Positions 32,105-40,929 of a DNA stretch of 64,000 nucleotides are shown here, piece after piece. Below the pieces are notes generated by a model that was given only the letters and a program-made list of their open reading frames with translations, did not search any database and was not told the DNA's origin. Numbering within the stretch: position 1 is the first letter of the stretch; each line of letters starts with the position of its first letter. The translations under genes and the position numbers were made by a program. Origin of the DNA: Chitinophagaceae bacterium (GTDB lineage: Bacteria > Bacteroidota > Bacteroidia > Chitinophagales > Chitinophagaceae); the NCBI GenBank assembly GCA_016719015.1, contig JADKAZ010000001.1, forward strand, positions 1,178,001-1,242,000. Direction: 5' to 3'.

Positions 32105-34243
32105 TTACTTGCTTGCAGTATCTTTTTTATTAAGCCCCGATCCTTTTTGTTTTTCCGGAGCCATCATATCTGTTTTTACCGGTTTTTTATGTTGCGTATC
32201 CCGGGGCTGCTTATTATCAGAGCTTTTACCGGCCCTTATGTCAGCTTCGGTGAGATTATCCTCTGATTGTAAGGTGTCTTTTATAATTTTCAGTTCATTC
32301 TTTAATGCCTTCTCTTCCTCCTTTACTCTTTGTAAAGAATCTTTTGTCCGCATCTTTTGTTTCATTAATGGCGGAATAAGGTTTATGCTTGCCATTCTTT
32401 CTTCCAGGGGCTTTCTTTTTGCATCAATAGTATCATTGATATACTTCTCTATCATAAGGCTTACAATAGGACCAGCATAAGTACCTCCAAACCGTCCGCT
32501 GTTTTCCACCACACACATAATGGCAATTCTTGGATTCTCTCTTGGCGCAAAGGCACAAAAGAAAGAATGATTAGGTTGTTTTACCAACTGCCCTTTTATG
32601 TTGGCATAATTTTCAACTGTTCCGGTTTTTCCGCAAACAACAATACCTGGTATTTTGGAACCCCGGCCAGTACCGCTTTCCATTACACCCTGCATACCGT
32701 CATGCACAGCCTCAAAAATGCTATCGGCCAGGTTCATGGGAATAACCTTTTGTTTGTATTTATCCAGTAACCCGAATTTGTCACCTCCTTCAATCGAATC
32801 AACAATATGAGGAATATAGTACCAGCCTTTGTTAGCGATGTATGCCATTTCATTAGCTACTTGCAAAGGAGTGGCGGTGACCTCACCCTGTCCGATACTT
32901 ACTGACCTGAAGCTGCAGAAATTCCACTTGCCCGGGCCAAATCGCTTGGGGTTGTTGAAATATTCTGGTGTAGGAATATTTCCTTTTTGTTCCGTTGGCA
33001 CATCTACACCTAACCTATGTCCCAATCCAAAAGCATACATATAATTATTCCATGCCCGGAGGCTGCTATCAACATTCGGATATTTAGGATTATTGATAAC
33101 TCTTTGCATCACATTGGCAAAATAGGTATTGCAGGAATGTGTGATGCCTGTTTTTAAGTAATAGGTGCCCGGATCCAAACAGCCCATCGGTTTACCGCTG
33201 CCGCAACCATAGAAAGCACCGGAACAACTGAATGTCGTAGTGGTTGAAATAACACCTTCACCCAAGCCAACCAAAGCCTGCAAAGTTTTAAAGGTAGAAC
33301 CGGGAGCATAGCTTGCATTAACAGCACGGTTCAATAATGGAAGGCGGGCATCTGTATACAACTCAGAAAAGTGTTTTCGTCTTTCCGGACCCGTAAGATA
33401 CCCCGGCTCGTAAGTGGGGCTGCTCACCATCGCAATAATGCTTCCTGTTTTTGGGTCAATGGCAACAATAGAACCTACTTTATTACTCATCAGTTTTTCG
33501 CCTAATTGCTGCAGTTCAATATCCAGGCTTGTATATAAATTGCTGCCTGCTGCCGCTTCCACATCCAAAGCACCATTTTCATATGAACCCTGTATACGGT
33601 TAAAATTGTCTTTTAACAACACCTGCATTCCTCTTTCTCCCATCAATGCCTTTTCATAACTGGCCTCCAATCCGGTCATGCCAGCATAGTCTCCACTCAC
33701 ATACCCATCTTCAATATGTTTTTTCAAATAGTTGGTATCCACTTCTCCCAGGTATCCGAATATATTAGCCGCAGCACTATAAGGATAAGAACGGATAGGT
33801 CGTTCCTGAATATAAAAACCACTTTGAAACCGCCAAAGGTTTTCCTGTATCCTCGCATACTTCTGCGGGGAAAGTGATGCTTCAAAAACCGAAGGGCGAA
33901 AAGATTTGTTTTTAATAATGGCATTGACAATTCGTTTCCGGTATTCTGCAGTATCAATCTCTAACAAGCGGCAGAAAAATACCGTATCAATACCCTTTGC
34001 CTGTGATGGGGTCACCATTAAATCATAGGTGAGAACATTTTTAAGAATTGCATTCCCTTTTCTGTCCAAAATGAGGCCCCTCGGGGGATAGATGGTTTTC
34101 CTGAGGATAGCATTTTCATCTGCCAACCGGCTAAATTTATCTGAAACAACCTGTAAATAAAACAACTGGATGATAATAACCACGAAAGCCAGCAAAAAGA
34201 TAAGGCGGATGATACGGCTTCTTGATTGATTGAAAACAGACAT
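32105..34243 (-). CDS. mrdA: Penicillin-binding protein 2
   Basis: The ATG at 34243 (712 aa) is chosen over 34297 because it puts the membrane anchor (SRIIRLIFLLAFVVIIIQLFY) at the N-terminus. Class B transpeptidase: dimerisation/pedestal region, then active-site SxxK in YAPGSTFKTL, SxN in THSCNTYF and KTG in VCGKTGTVEN. A basic, low-complexity tail of about 100 residues rich in Lys/Glu follows. Partner of RodA. Confidence 0.95.
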   Translation of the reverse strand: MSVFNQSRSRIIRLIFLLAFVVIIIQLFYLQVVSDKFSRLADENAILRKTIYPPRGLILDRKGNAILKNVLTYDLMVTPSQAKGIDTVFFCRLLEIDTAEYRKRIVNAIIKNKSFRPSVFEASLSPQKYARIQENLWRFQSGFYIQERPIRSYPYSAAANIFGYLGEVDTNYLKKHIEDGYVSGDYAGMTGLEASYEKALMGERGMQVLLKDNFNRIQGSYENGALDVEAAAGSNLYTSLDIELQQLGEKLMSNKVGSIVAIDPKTGSIIAMVSSPTYEPGYLTGPERRKHFSELYTDARLPLLNRAVNASYAPGSTFKTLQALVGLGEGVISTTTTFSCSGAFYGCGSGKPMGCLDPGTYYLKTGITHSCNTYFANVMQRVINNPKYPNVDSSLRAWNNYMYAFGLGHRLGVDVPTEQKGNIPTPEYFNNPKRFGPGKWNFCSFRSVSIGQGEVTATPLQVANEMAYIANKGWYYIPHIVDSIEGGDKFGLLDKYKQKVIPMNLADSIFEAVHDGMQGVMESGTGRGSKIPGIVVCGKTGTVENYANIKGQLVKQPNHSFFCAFAPRENPRIAIMCVVENSGRFGGTYAGPIVSLMIEKYINDTIDAKRKPLEERMASINLIPPLMKQKMRTKDSLQRVKEEEKALKNELKIIKDTLQSEDNLTEADIRAGKSSDNKQPRDTQHKKPVKTDMMAPEKQKGSGLNKKDTASK

Positions 34244-34391
34244 ATTTGGAAGTGCGGCGTCGGAAGTAAATAGTGAGGAATAATTACAATTATGCAATGT
34301 ACGAATTACAAAAATCGGTTTCCAAATCTATTTATAAATAAAATTTGATTTGGGAAAATTTTCTGCTTTTCCGGATAGTATAAAAAACTTC

Positions 34392-34925
34392 TTACGCCGT
34401 ATTTGTCCGGAACTTAAGTCTTCTGGGAAATAATAACTCGGCAGTGAAAATAAGCAACAGGCTTATACCGGTAGTAGCAATTACCTTAATGATAAAATCA
34501 AGAAAGCTTCCAACATCCAGCCATTCCAGGAAAACCATATAGCCATGATGCAGCAGGGTAAGAATAAATACATACACAGCATACGGCGTCCATTGCATGG
34601 CTTTGGGAGAAGGTTCCCGGTAGTTGAATTCTGATGAATCTTTTGGAGTAAGAATATTAATAACAAAAGGCCTTACATAGGCGACCAACAAACAGGCAGC
34701 GGCGTGGAGGCCGGGTGTCATCGTAAAATAGTCAAGGATCAGCCCGGTAAGAAACCCAATTATCAATAACCACATTCTTGAAACTGAAAATGGGAGCCAG
34801 AGAATGAAGAGGTAATAGATATAAGGAGTGATAAACCTGTGCAGGTGTGGAATCTTATTCAAGACATACACCTGTAAAAGGATAAAAGCTGCCAGCCGTA
34901 GTATGTTCCTTAAAAAATCACTCAC
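34392..34925 (-). CDS. mreD: Rod shape-determining protein MreD
   Basis: 177-aa hydrophobic protein with five or six helices, poorly conserved as usual for MreD; identified by size, topology and place between mreC and mrdA. Its start overlaps the mreC stop by 4 bp (34922-34925), indicating translational coupling. Confidence 0.85.
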   Translation of the reverse strand: MSDFLRNILRLAAFILLQVYVLNKIPHLHRFITPYIYYLFILWLPFSVSRMWLLIIGFLTGLILDYFTMTPGLHAAACLLVAYVRPFVINILTPKDSSEFNYREPSPKAMQWTPYAVYVFILTLLHHGYMVFLEWLDVGSFLDFIIKVIATTGISLLLIFTAELLFPRRLKFRTNTA

Positions 34926-35800
34926 CTGGGACTTTTTTTAACTTGCTCAATCTTTACTTTAGTTTCAGCATTCAACTTAACCTGTTCGTTGTAGTCCAGG
35001 TTTTCAATGACATGCACTTGTTGTAAATTGTAAAAATTAGCCGACGTTTTTACCTTCAGTAAATACATACCGTTAGCATTATCAAAATTAATTTCGGAGA
35101 TAGTGCCCACCATATAACCAGGTGGAAAATTGAACGAAACAGAACTGGTAAGGACGGTGTCACCCTTTTTCACTTCTGTGGTTTTTGGAATCCGTTTTAA
35201 TATTAAAAAACGGGGATCATTTCCGTCCCACTCTGCAGTGCCAAAATCTCCGCTTCTTTTAAGCGAGGCGCTAACAGAATTTTGAATATGCAGCAGACTC
35301 ATCACCTGGCTAAAATTGGCACTAACATTTACCACTATACCTGCCGCACTCCCATCGGAGCTAATAACGGCCATATTATCTTTTATTCCCTGGTTAGCCC
35401 CCCTGTTAATCTGGAAATAATTCTTTTTAGCATTCACAGTATTATATACAACAACAGCAGGTCGGGAAATATACCGGCGATACTTACCGGTTGTATCAGA
35501 CATAACAGAATCCTCTACTACCTGAACGGTGGTATCCTTACTGGCAAAATTCCGGGGCAGTAAGTTCAGTAATGAATCATTAAGCCTGTTTAACCGTTGA
35601 TTTTCTAATCGTAGAAAAAAATAATCTTCTACCCTGTTATACTGACTATTAATACGGCCGGTCATTTCGTTGGCAACTCCTAAAAATTTGGCCCGGTGAA
35701 ACCGGTTGTAATTAAATAAAAACCATAATGCCACCCCCTGTAGTATAAGGAAAGTGAGGATCGTTCTGTAACGGCGAATGAAGAGGAATATGTTACGCAT
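34922..35800 (-). CDS. mreC: Rod shape-determining protein MreC
   Basis: The ATG at 35800 (292 aa) is preferred; the frame extends upstream to 35863, but that part is only a translation of the intergenic repeat. One N-terminal membrane helix (TILTFLILQGVALWFLF), a coiled-coil stretch (YFFLRLENQRLNRLNDSLLN) and the beta-domain with NAKKNYFQINRGANQGIKDN and FPPGYMVGTISEI. Periplasmic scaffold that activates PBP2. Confidence 0.93.
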   Translation of the reverse strand: MRNIFLFIRRYRTILTFLILQGVALWFLFNYNRFHRAKFLGVANEMTGRINSQYNRVEDYFFLRLENQRLNRLNDSLLNLLPRNFASKDTTVQVVEDSVMSDTTGKYRRYISRPAVVVYNTVNAKKNYFQINRGANQGIKDNMAVISSDGSAAGIVVNVSANFSQVMSLLHIQNSVSASLKRSGDFGTAEWDGNDPRFLILKRIPKTTEVKKGDTVLTSSVSFNFPPGYMVGTISEINFDNANGMYLLKVKTSANFYNLQQVHVIENLDYNEQVKLNAETKVKIEQVKKSPR

Positions 35801-35805
35801 TGAAA

Positions 35806-35880
35806 GAAAAGCTTTGAGCTGCGAGCTATGAGTTGCGAGAAGACAAGGGCTCGAAACTCGCAACTGGAAACTCTGAGCAG
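35806..35880. repeat. GAGCTGCGAG-type repeat between mreB and mreC
   Basis: GCTTTGAGCTGCGAGCTATG then AGTTGCGAG, followed by the inverted words CTCGAAACTCGCAACTGGAA. Same family as 3392-3461 and 10548-10632. Confidence 0.55.
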
Positions 35881-35882
35881 TA

Positions 35883-36596
35883 TTATCTCATTACAAAGGG
35901 ATACCTGTCATAATTCTTCAGGGCTATACCCGTTCCCCGGACCACACTCTTGAGTGGATCATCAGCTATATGGACCGGCAATTTGATTTTATTAGCCAGT
36001 CTCTTATCCAGCCCTCTTAATAAGGCACCTCCCCCGGTAATATATAAACCCCGACGATAAATGTCTGCGGCTAACTCCGGTGGAGTTTGCTCCAATGCTT
36101 TCAGAATAGCTTCTTCAATTTTAAAAATACTTTTGTCCAGGGCCTCGGCAATTTCCTGGTAGCTGACCATTATTTGTTTGGGAATGCCTGTTACAAGGTC
36201 ACGGCCATTTACCGGGAAGTCATCCGGTGGATTATCAATCTCTTTCATAGCCGCACCTACCTGTATTTTAATTTGTTCGGATGTACGTTCGCCAATCAGT
36301 AAGCTATGATAACGGCGTAGTGCCTCCATAATATCAGCCGTAAATTCATCGCCAGCTATACGAATGGATTGGTCACAAACGATACCAGCTAATGCTATCA
36401 CCGTAATACCAGTAGTACCACCACCGATATCAATAATCATGTTTCCTACTGGTTCTTCCACATCAATACCGATTCCCAATGCAGCGGCCATGGGCTCATG
36501 AATCAGGTATACCTCTTTGGCCCCAGCTTGTTCAGCACTGTCCCGTACAGCTCTTTTCTCTACCTCTGTAATGGAGGACGGGATACAAATCATCAT
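35883..36596 (-). CDS. mreB: MreB, C-terminal part (frameshifted gene)
   Basis: 237 aa covering residues from about 105 of normal MreB to the end: MMICIPSSITEVEKRAV, the phosphate-2 loop IDIGGGTTGITVIAL, GDEFTADI and the adenosine motif YITGGGALLRGLDK. It begins at an ATG that overlaps the stop of the N-terminal part by 4 bp (ATGA), but this is most likely the middle of one gene. Together with 36593-36907 the two parts span 1025 nt; one added base would give an intact 341-aa MreB. The break lies at a run of five G (36607-36611 on the plus strand). Confidence 0.85.
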   Translation of the reverse strand: MMICIPSSITEVEKRAVRDSAEQAGAKEVYLIHEPMAAALGIGIDVEEPVGNMIIDIGGGTTGITVIALAGIVCDQSIRIAGDEFTADIMEALRRYHSLLIGERTSEQIKIQVGAAMKEIDNPPDDFPVNGRDLVTGIPKQIMVSYQEIAEALDKSIFKIEEAILKALEQTPPELAADIYRRGLYITGGGALLRGLDKRLANKIKLPVHIADDPLKSVVRGTGIALKNYDRYPFVMR

Positions 36597-36907
36597 CCGC
36601 CAGCTTGGGGGAATAATTTCTTCTTGGGATACACCAATTTAATCAGTTCCCGTATCATCAGCTCCGCTGCATTGAAATCAGCTATCACACCGTCTTTCAG
36701 GGGACGAACCGTACGGATACTTTCATGGGTTTTTTCATGCATCATCAAAGCCTTCTTTCCAACCGCCAACACTTCTTTAGGGTTATTGCGGTTCAGGGCA
36801 ATAATGCTCGGTTCGTTCACTACTACTTCGTCGTTATGTATAATAAGGGTATTGGCGGTACCCAGGTCGATGGCTATTTCTTGTGTAAACCAGTTAAAAA
36901 GTCCCAT
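36593..36907 (-). CDS. mreB: MreB, N-terminal part (frameshifted gene)
   Basis: 104 aa: residues 1-98 are normal MreB (FTQEIAIDLGTANTLIIHND phosphate-1 motif, VGKKALMMHEKTHESIRTVRPLKDGVIADF). After KKKLFP the frame goes to QAGG and stops, while the -1 frame reads PSWRMMICIPSS, the expected continuation. MreB is the actin-like scaffold of the elongasome, so loss would be severe; a sequencing or assembly error in the C5/G5 run is the simplest reading. First gene of mreBCD-mrdA-rodA. Confidence 0.85.
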   Translation of the reverse strand: MGLFNWFTQEIAIDLGTANTLIIHNDEVVVNEPSIIALNRNNPKEVLAVGKKALMMHEKTHESIRTVRPLKDGVIADFNAAELMIRELIKLVYPKKKLFPQAGG

Positions 36908-36952
36908 TAATATTTTTTGGATTTACCTGCCTATCGGCAAACAGGTTGAGGG

Positions 36953-36984
36953 CAAAGGTGAAGGAAATAATTTGAATTATCAAA
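36953..36984 (-). promoter_or_regulatory. Promoter of the mreB operon
   Basis: TTTG (36981-36984), exactly 20 nt, CACCTTTG (36953-36960, one mismatch to TAnnTTTG). The start codon lies 45 nt downstream. Confidence 0.55.
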
Positions 36985-36988
36985 GCAA

Positions 36989-37007
36989 AACCTTACCAGA
37001 TAAGGTT
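36989..37007. other. Hairpin with T-run upstream of the mre operon
   Basis: AACCTTACCAGATAAGGTT with a 7-bp stem, followed on the plus strand by six Ts. No plus-strand gene ends nearby, so it is not an obvious terminator of anything; it could stop antisense transcription or mark a small plus-strand RNA. Confidence 0.35.
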
Positions 37008-37163
37008 TTTTTAAGCTTTTCTTTTTTAGAAATTGTGATAAAAGAAATTATACTGCCGTAAACCCCCTCCTGTTTCAGTAAATCCGCTAACGGCGGTTTA
37101 ACATACGGTAGATGCCTTTTTTCTGGTTATAGACATAGAAATAAATTCGATTAACTTCATCCT

Positions 37164-38363
37164 ATGCGAATTATTTCAAGAACAGTTTTGATTTTATCTG
37201 TTGTGAGTTTATTTGCAGATGTAGCAAGTGAGATGTTGTATCCTGTGATACCGGTTTATTTAAAAGAAATTGGTTTTTCTGTTTTTCTCATCGGGATACT
37301 GGAAGGGATTGTAAATTTTACTGCAGGCATTAGTAAAGGTTATTTTGGAAAATTAAGCGATGAAAAAGGTTTGCGATTACCATTTGTAAAACTTGGCTAT
37401 CTGCTAAGTACAGTTTCTAAACCATTGATTGCAGTATTTACCTATCCCATCTGGATATTTTTTGTAAGAACAATTGACCGGTTGGGCAAAGGTGTCCGTA
37501 CTGCTGCCAGAGATGCATTGCTTTCGCAAGAAGCAACCAAAGAAACAAAGGCAAGGGTTTTCGGTTTTCACCGCAGTATGGACACGGTTGGTGCAGCCAT
37601 TGGACCGGTTATCGCATTACTATTTCTTTTTTTTTACCCCGGGCAATATCAAACACTTTTTTATCTGGCCTTTATTCCGGGCCTGCTTTCCATTCTATTT
37701 ATCTTTTTATTAAAAGAAAAAAAACAACCTGTTTCAACATTGGGTAAAGGAAATTTTTTTTCTTTTTTCAAATACTGGAAAATAGCATCACCGGAATACA
37801 GGAAAGTTGTTGCAGGTTTATTATTATTTGCGTTGTTCAACAGCTCAGACATCTTCCTTCTGCTTATTACAAAAGAGACTATCGGCAATAACACTATTAC
37901 TTTATTCAGCACCACATTCAATGCTGATACAATTACTATTGCAGCATATATATTTTACAACCTGGTCTATGCAGCTGCCTCGTATCCAATGGGTGTTTTA
38001 GCAGACAGGCTGAGTTATAAAAAAATAATTCTTTTTGGGTTAGCGTTATTTGCTATCGTTTATGGCGGATTTGCATTTAATCCTTCTGTGATGGGGATAT
38101 TCATTCTTTTTTCCATCTATGGCATATATGCGGCCGCTACAGAAGGAGTAATAAAAGCATGGATTACCAATTTAGCTCACAAAGAAAATACAGCGACAGC
38201 AATCGGTTTTTATACGAGTTGCGAAAGTATTTGCACTTTATCTGCAAGCATATTGGCCGGTGCACTATGGACAAGTTGGGGCAGCACTTCTACTTTTATT
38301 GTCACCGCTGTCATTTCAATAATTGTTTTTATTTATTTATTACTCAAAATCAAGGGTAAATAA
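37164..38363 (+). CDS. MFS transporter
   Basis: 399-aa inner-membrane transporter with about 12 helices. It has the MFS loop 2-3 motif as GKLSDEKGLRLPF, and a conserved GKGVRTAARDALLS segment after helix 4 that is typical of a group of unspecified MFS exporters. Substrate unknown. Alone, in the opposite direction to mreB. Confidence 0.88.
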   Translation: MRIISRTVLILSVVSLFADVASEMLYPVIPVYLKEIGFSVFLIGILEGIVNFTAGISKGYFGKLSDEKGLRLPFVKLGYLLSTVSKPLIAVFTYPIWIFFVRTIDRLGKGVRTAARDALLSQEATKETKARVFGFHRSMDTVGAAIGPVIALLFLFFYPGQYQTLFYLAFIPGLLSILFIFLLKEKKQPVSTLGKGNFFSFFKYWKIASPEYRKVVAGLLLFALFNSSDIFLLLITKETIGNNTITLFSTTFNADTITIAAYIFYNLVYAAASYPMGVLADRLSYKKIILFGLALFAIVYGGFAFNPSVMGIFILFSIYGIYAAATEGVIKAWITNLAHKENTATAIGFYTSCESICTLSASILAGALWTSWGSTSTFIVTAVISIIVFIYLLLKIKGK

Positions 38364-38454
38364 GTTTATTCAAAAACATTTAGCAAAAATTTATTTCTGG
38401 CATAATAATGGACAAGGATGGTTTATCATTTATTGTTCTATTAAATATTATAAT

Positions 38455-38922
38455 ATGAAAAAAATTTTTGTAGGGGTGTTTTCATTACTGGCTATCACCT
38501 TTACACAGGCTCAGAGTAAGAGTGCCAATAGTTCTTCTTATAAAACAGCTTTGGGAGTAAAAGTCTGGGATGGCGGTGGCATTTCTTTTAAACATTTTAT
38601 AAGTAATAATAATGCCATTGAGCTGATTGGTTATTTCTGGAACAGGGGCACAAGAATAACAGGGTTATATGAGATCCACGGACCTATAAACGATGCCGGG
38701 GGTTTAAAATGGTATATCGGACCTGGAGCCCACGTAGGATTTTATAATACAAAATACGGAGACGGTGCATTTATTGGGTTGGATGGTGTACTTGGATTGG
38801 ATTATAAATTTAAAAAAGCACCTATAAACATGTCATTAGACTGGCAGCCTTCTTTTGAATTCGGAGACAACAGAGGATTTGTTGGTAGCTGGGGTGGACT
38901 TGGTATCCGTTACACTTTTTAA
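38455..38922 (+). CDS. Small outer-membrane beta-barrel protein
   Basis: The ATG at 38455 gives 155 aa with a signal peptide (MKKIFVGVFSLLAITFTQAQ). The mature part alternates hydrophobic and polar residues with aromatic girdles and ends in GSWGGLGIRYTF, a terminal Phe as in many outer-membrane barrels. About eight strands. Function unknown. A frame open further upstream to 38323 lacks coding character and would bury the signal peptide. Confidence 0.78.
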   Translation: MKKIFVGVFSLLAITFTQAQSKSANSSSYKTALGVKVWDGGGISFKHFISNNNAIELIGYFWNRGTRITGLYEIHGPINDAGGLKWYIGPGAHVGFYNTKYGDGAFIGLDGVLGLDYKFKKAPINMSLDWQPSFEFGDNRGFVGSWGGLGIRYTF

Positions 38923-38940
38923 TAACGTTTCTCTATTTTT

Positions 38941-38980
38941 AAAAATGCCATGGTCTGAAAACCATGGCATTTTTCTTTTT
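38941..38980. terminator. Strong terminator after the small barrel gene
   Basis: AAAAATGCCATGGT, CTGAAA, ACCATGGCATTTTT: a perfect 14-bp stem followed by TCTTTTT. Symmetric, so it could work on both strands. Confidence 0.9.
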
Positions 38981-39004
38981 CATACCTTGTTACAAATAGC
39001 TGCT

Positions 39005-39889
39005 ATGAAAAAATATATTAGCCTCTTTACTATTAGTTTATTTTTTGTCACCATTGCATCAGCACAAGATGTAAGAAAAATTTCCGATGATTTTCAGAGG
39101 TTGATGAATGATCCAAAAAGTCCTTATGGCAAAAATAAAGTAGCCGGGAAATATTACGATATCCGTGGCTTTAAGATGTATTGCGAAGTGTATGGCACAG
39201 GAAAGCCTCTTTTAATTATCCATGGAAATGGCGGCTCCATTAACAACTTTGTTTACCAGATCCCGTATTTCAGCAAGAAATATAAAGTGATTGTTGCCGA
39301 TAACCGGGCACATGGCAAATCAACAGATAAAGGTGATAGTCTTAGTTATGAAATGATGGCTGATGATTATGCTGCTTTGCTTGACGCAATGAAAATAGAT
39401 TCAGCCTATGTTATCGGATGGAGTGATGGAGGTATTAATGGTTTGCTATTATCCATCCGTCATCCCGAAAAAGTAAAAAAATTGGCCGTTACCGGTGCTA
39501 ACCTGGTACCGGATACAACTGCTGTACCACAATTAATCTGGGATATGGTTCTTCCTGCGTTGACTGAATTAAAAAACAAACCCGATAAAAACGAACAGGA
39601 AAAAAATGCATTAAAGCTCTACAGACTATTAGCAGAGCAACCGCATATACCGCTAACAGATCTGCAAACGATAGCATGTCCCACTTTAGTTATCGGCGGC
39701 GATCATGATGTGATAAAAGAAGAGCATACTATGCTCATCTATAAGAATATCCCAAAATCATATTTATGGATTTTGCCCGGATCAGGACATAGCACTCCTG
39801 TAGTTTATAAGGACGATTTTAATAAAGTGGTAGACCGTTTCTTTAGTACCTCCTACAGAACATTTGATGGTGAGGGGAGATTCTTTTAA
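39005..39889 (+). CDS. Secreted alpha/beta hydrolase
   Basis: The ATG at 39005 gives 294 aa with signal peptide MKKYISLFTISLFFVTIASAQ; a frame starting at 38855 would run through the terminator. The alpha/beta-hydrolase fold shows oxyanion motif IHGNGGS, nucleophile elbow GWSDGG (Ser), acid in GGDHDVI and His in GSGHST. Substrate unknown (esterase, lactonase or similar). Stop overlaps that of the convergent dioxygenase gene by 4 bp. Confidence 0.9.
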   Translation: MKKYISLFTISLFFVTIASAQDVRKISDDFQRLMNDPKSPYGKNKVAGKYYDIRGFKMYCEVYGTGKPLLIIHGNGGSINNFVYQIPYFSKKYKVIVADNRAHGKSTDKGDSLSYEMMADDYAALLDAMKIDSAYVIGWSDGGINGLLLSIRHPEKVKKLAVTGANLVPDTTAVPQLIWDMVLPALTELKNKPDKNEQEKNALKLYRLLAEQPHIPLTDLQTIACPTLVIGGDHDVIKEEHTMLIYKNIPKSYLWILPGSGHSTPVVYKDDFNKVVDRFFSTSYRTFDGEGRFF

Positions 39890-40890
39890 ACCACAACAAA
39901 ACCAAGTTCTTTTTCTATGTCTGGTGGAAGCAAGGGTAATTTTCTTCTTTCAATAAGAAAGCTGTTAAGTTGTGCAATCTCCCGGAAGATATAATGCTTG
40001 TCAGCGGCAGCTTTCAAGTAATCTTTACCTGTACTCCCTCCTGTTCCAATTCTTGTTCCAATCATCCGGTGTACCATGTTCATATGGCGGTACCGCCATG
40101 AACTCAGTTGTTCATCTATTTCTAACAAGCAATTCAATAATTGAAACGGCAATTGTAACAACGGATAACCACGGTACAACATAATAAATAATGCGGCCCG
40201 GCAAGCAGCCGGAGATAAAGTACGATTAGCAGTTGACGAAGCATCTTCAAATATTTCTTCAAAGCCGGCTACATTATTTTTCTCTGCTTCGGCAAGACTG
40301 TCACGGTAAGTTTGTTTATAGTTTTCCCAAAAAGAACTATCTGCTCCTTCTTTAAGAAAAGGCATTCTTTCCAACCAGCCATTCAATAATTGTAATAAAG
40401 ATTTTCCTCCTTCTGCCTTCTTGATAATATCTACATGTTCTTTTCTTAGCTGGGCTGTATAATATTCCTTACCGTGTCTATCTTCAAATTTCAGCCCCAG
40501 CTTAGCTTCCAGTTCCTTGAATTGCCAGCTTTGAAAACCTGAGGCAGGACTGAGCATATCCCTGAAGTCGAGAAAGTCCATTGGTGTCATTGTTTCCATG
40601 ATATCTATCTGGTGAACCAGCACTCTTAATATAGTAACGCAGCGATTGAGACGGTGAACAACAGTTTGCAATTCCGGCGAATTATCATTCAATGCCGGTT
40701 TACTCATGATACCAACTATGGAATCTGCTTCGTGATGGAGTTGTTTAAACCACAGTTCATAGGCCTGGTGAATGATAATGAATAACATCTCATCATGTGC
40801 CGGCAAATTATGCTTATCACTTTCCGGGGATTGTGCCGCAAGAATTTTATCTAATTGCAGGTAGTCGTGATAATGAACATCAGTAGCCAT
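39886..40890 (-). CDS. kynA: Tryptophan 2,3-dioxygenase family protein
   Basis: 334-aa heme enzyme, first step of the kynurenine route of tryptophan breakdown. Family features: HDEMLFIIIHQAYELWFKQ near the N-terminus, FLDFRDMLSPASGFQSWQF, and the C-terminal HRMIGTRIGTGGSTG loop with the heme-binding His just before. Length is normal to slightly long. No other kynurenine genes are near. Confidence 0.92.
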   Translation of the reverse strand: MATDVHYHDYLQLDKILAAQSPESDKHNLPAHDEMLFIIIHQAYELWFKQLHHEADSIVGIMSKPALNDNSPELQTVVHRLNRCVTILRVLVHQIDIMETMTPMDFLDFRDMLSPASGFQSWQFKELEAKLGLKFEDRHGKEYYTAQLRKEHVDIIKKAEGGKSLLQLLNGWLERMPFLKEGADSSFWENYKQTYRDSLAEAEKNNVAGFEEIFEDASSTANRTLSPAACRAALFIMLYRGYPLLQLPFQLLNCLLEIDEQLSSWRYRHMNMVHRMIGTRIGTGGSTGKDYLKAAADKHYIFREIAQLNSFLIERRKLPLLPPDIEKELGFVVV

Positions 40891-40904
40891 GGCAAGTATT
40901 TGTG

Positions 40905-40912
40905 CAAATGTA
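40905..40912 (-). promoter_or_regulatory. -7 element for the tryptophan dioxygenase gene
   Basis: TACATTTG on the minus strand, exact TAnnTTTG, 14 nt before the start codon; no clear -33 element. Confidence 0.45.
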
Positions 40913-40929
40913 ATCTTCCTTCATAATAC

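Noticed and set aside
34922..35863. Longer MreC starting at 35863
   Set aside because: The extra residues are a translation of the intergenic repeat, and the membrane helix follows the ATG at 35800.
36593..36615. Programmed -1 frameshift in mreB
   Set aside because: The site TTC CCC CAA is not a good X-XXY-YYZ slippery heptamer; a missing base explains the data more simply.
36989..37012. Terminator for a plus-strand gene
   Set aside because: No plus-strand gene lies upstream for several kilobases; kept only as an unexplained hairpin.
36498..37061. 187-codon plus-strand frame over mreB
   Set aside because: Antisense to mreB; its length comes from codon bias of the opposite strand.
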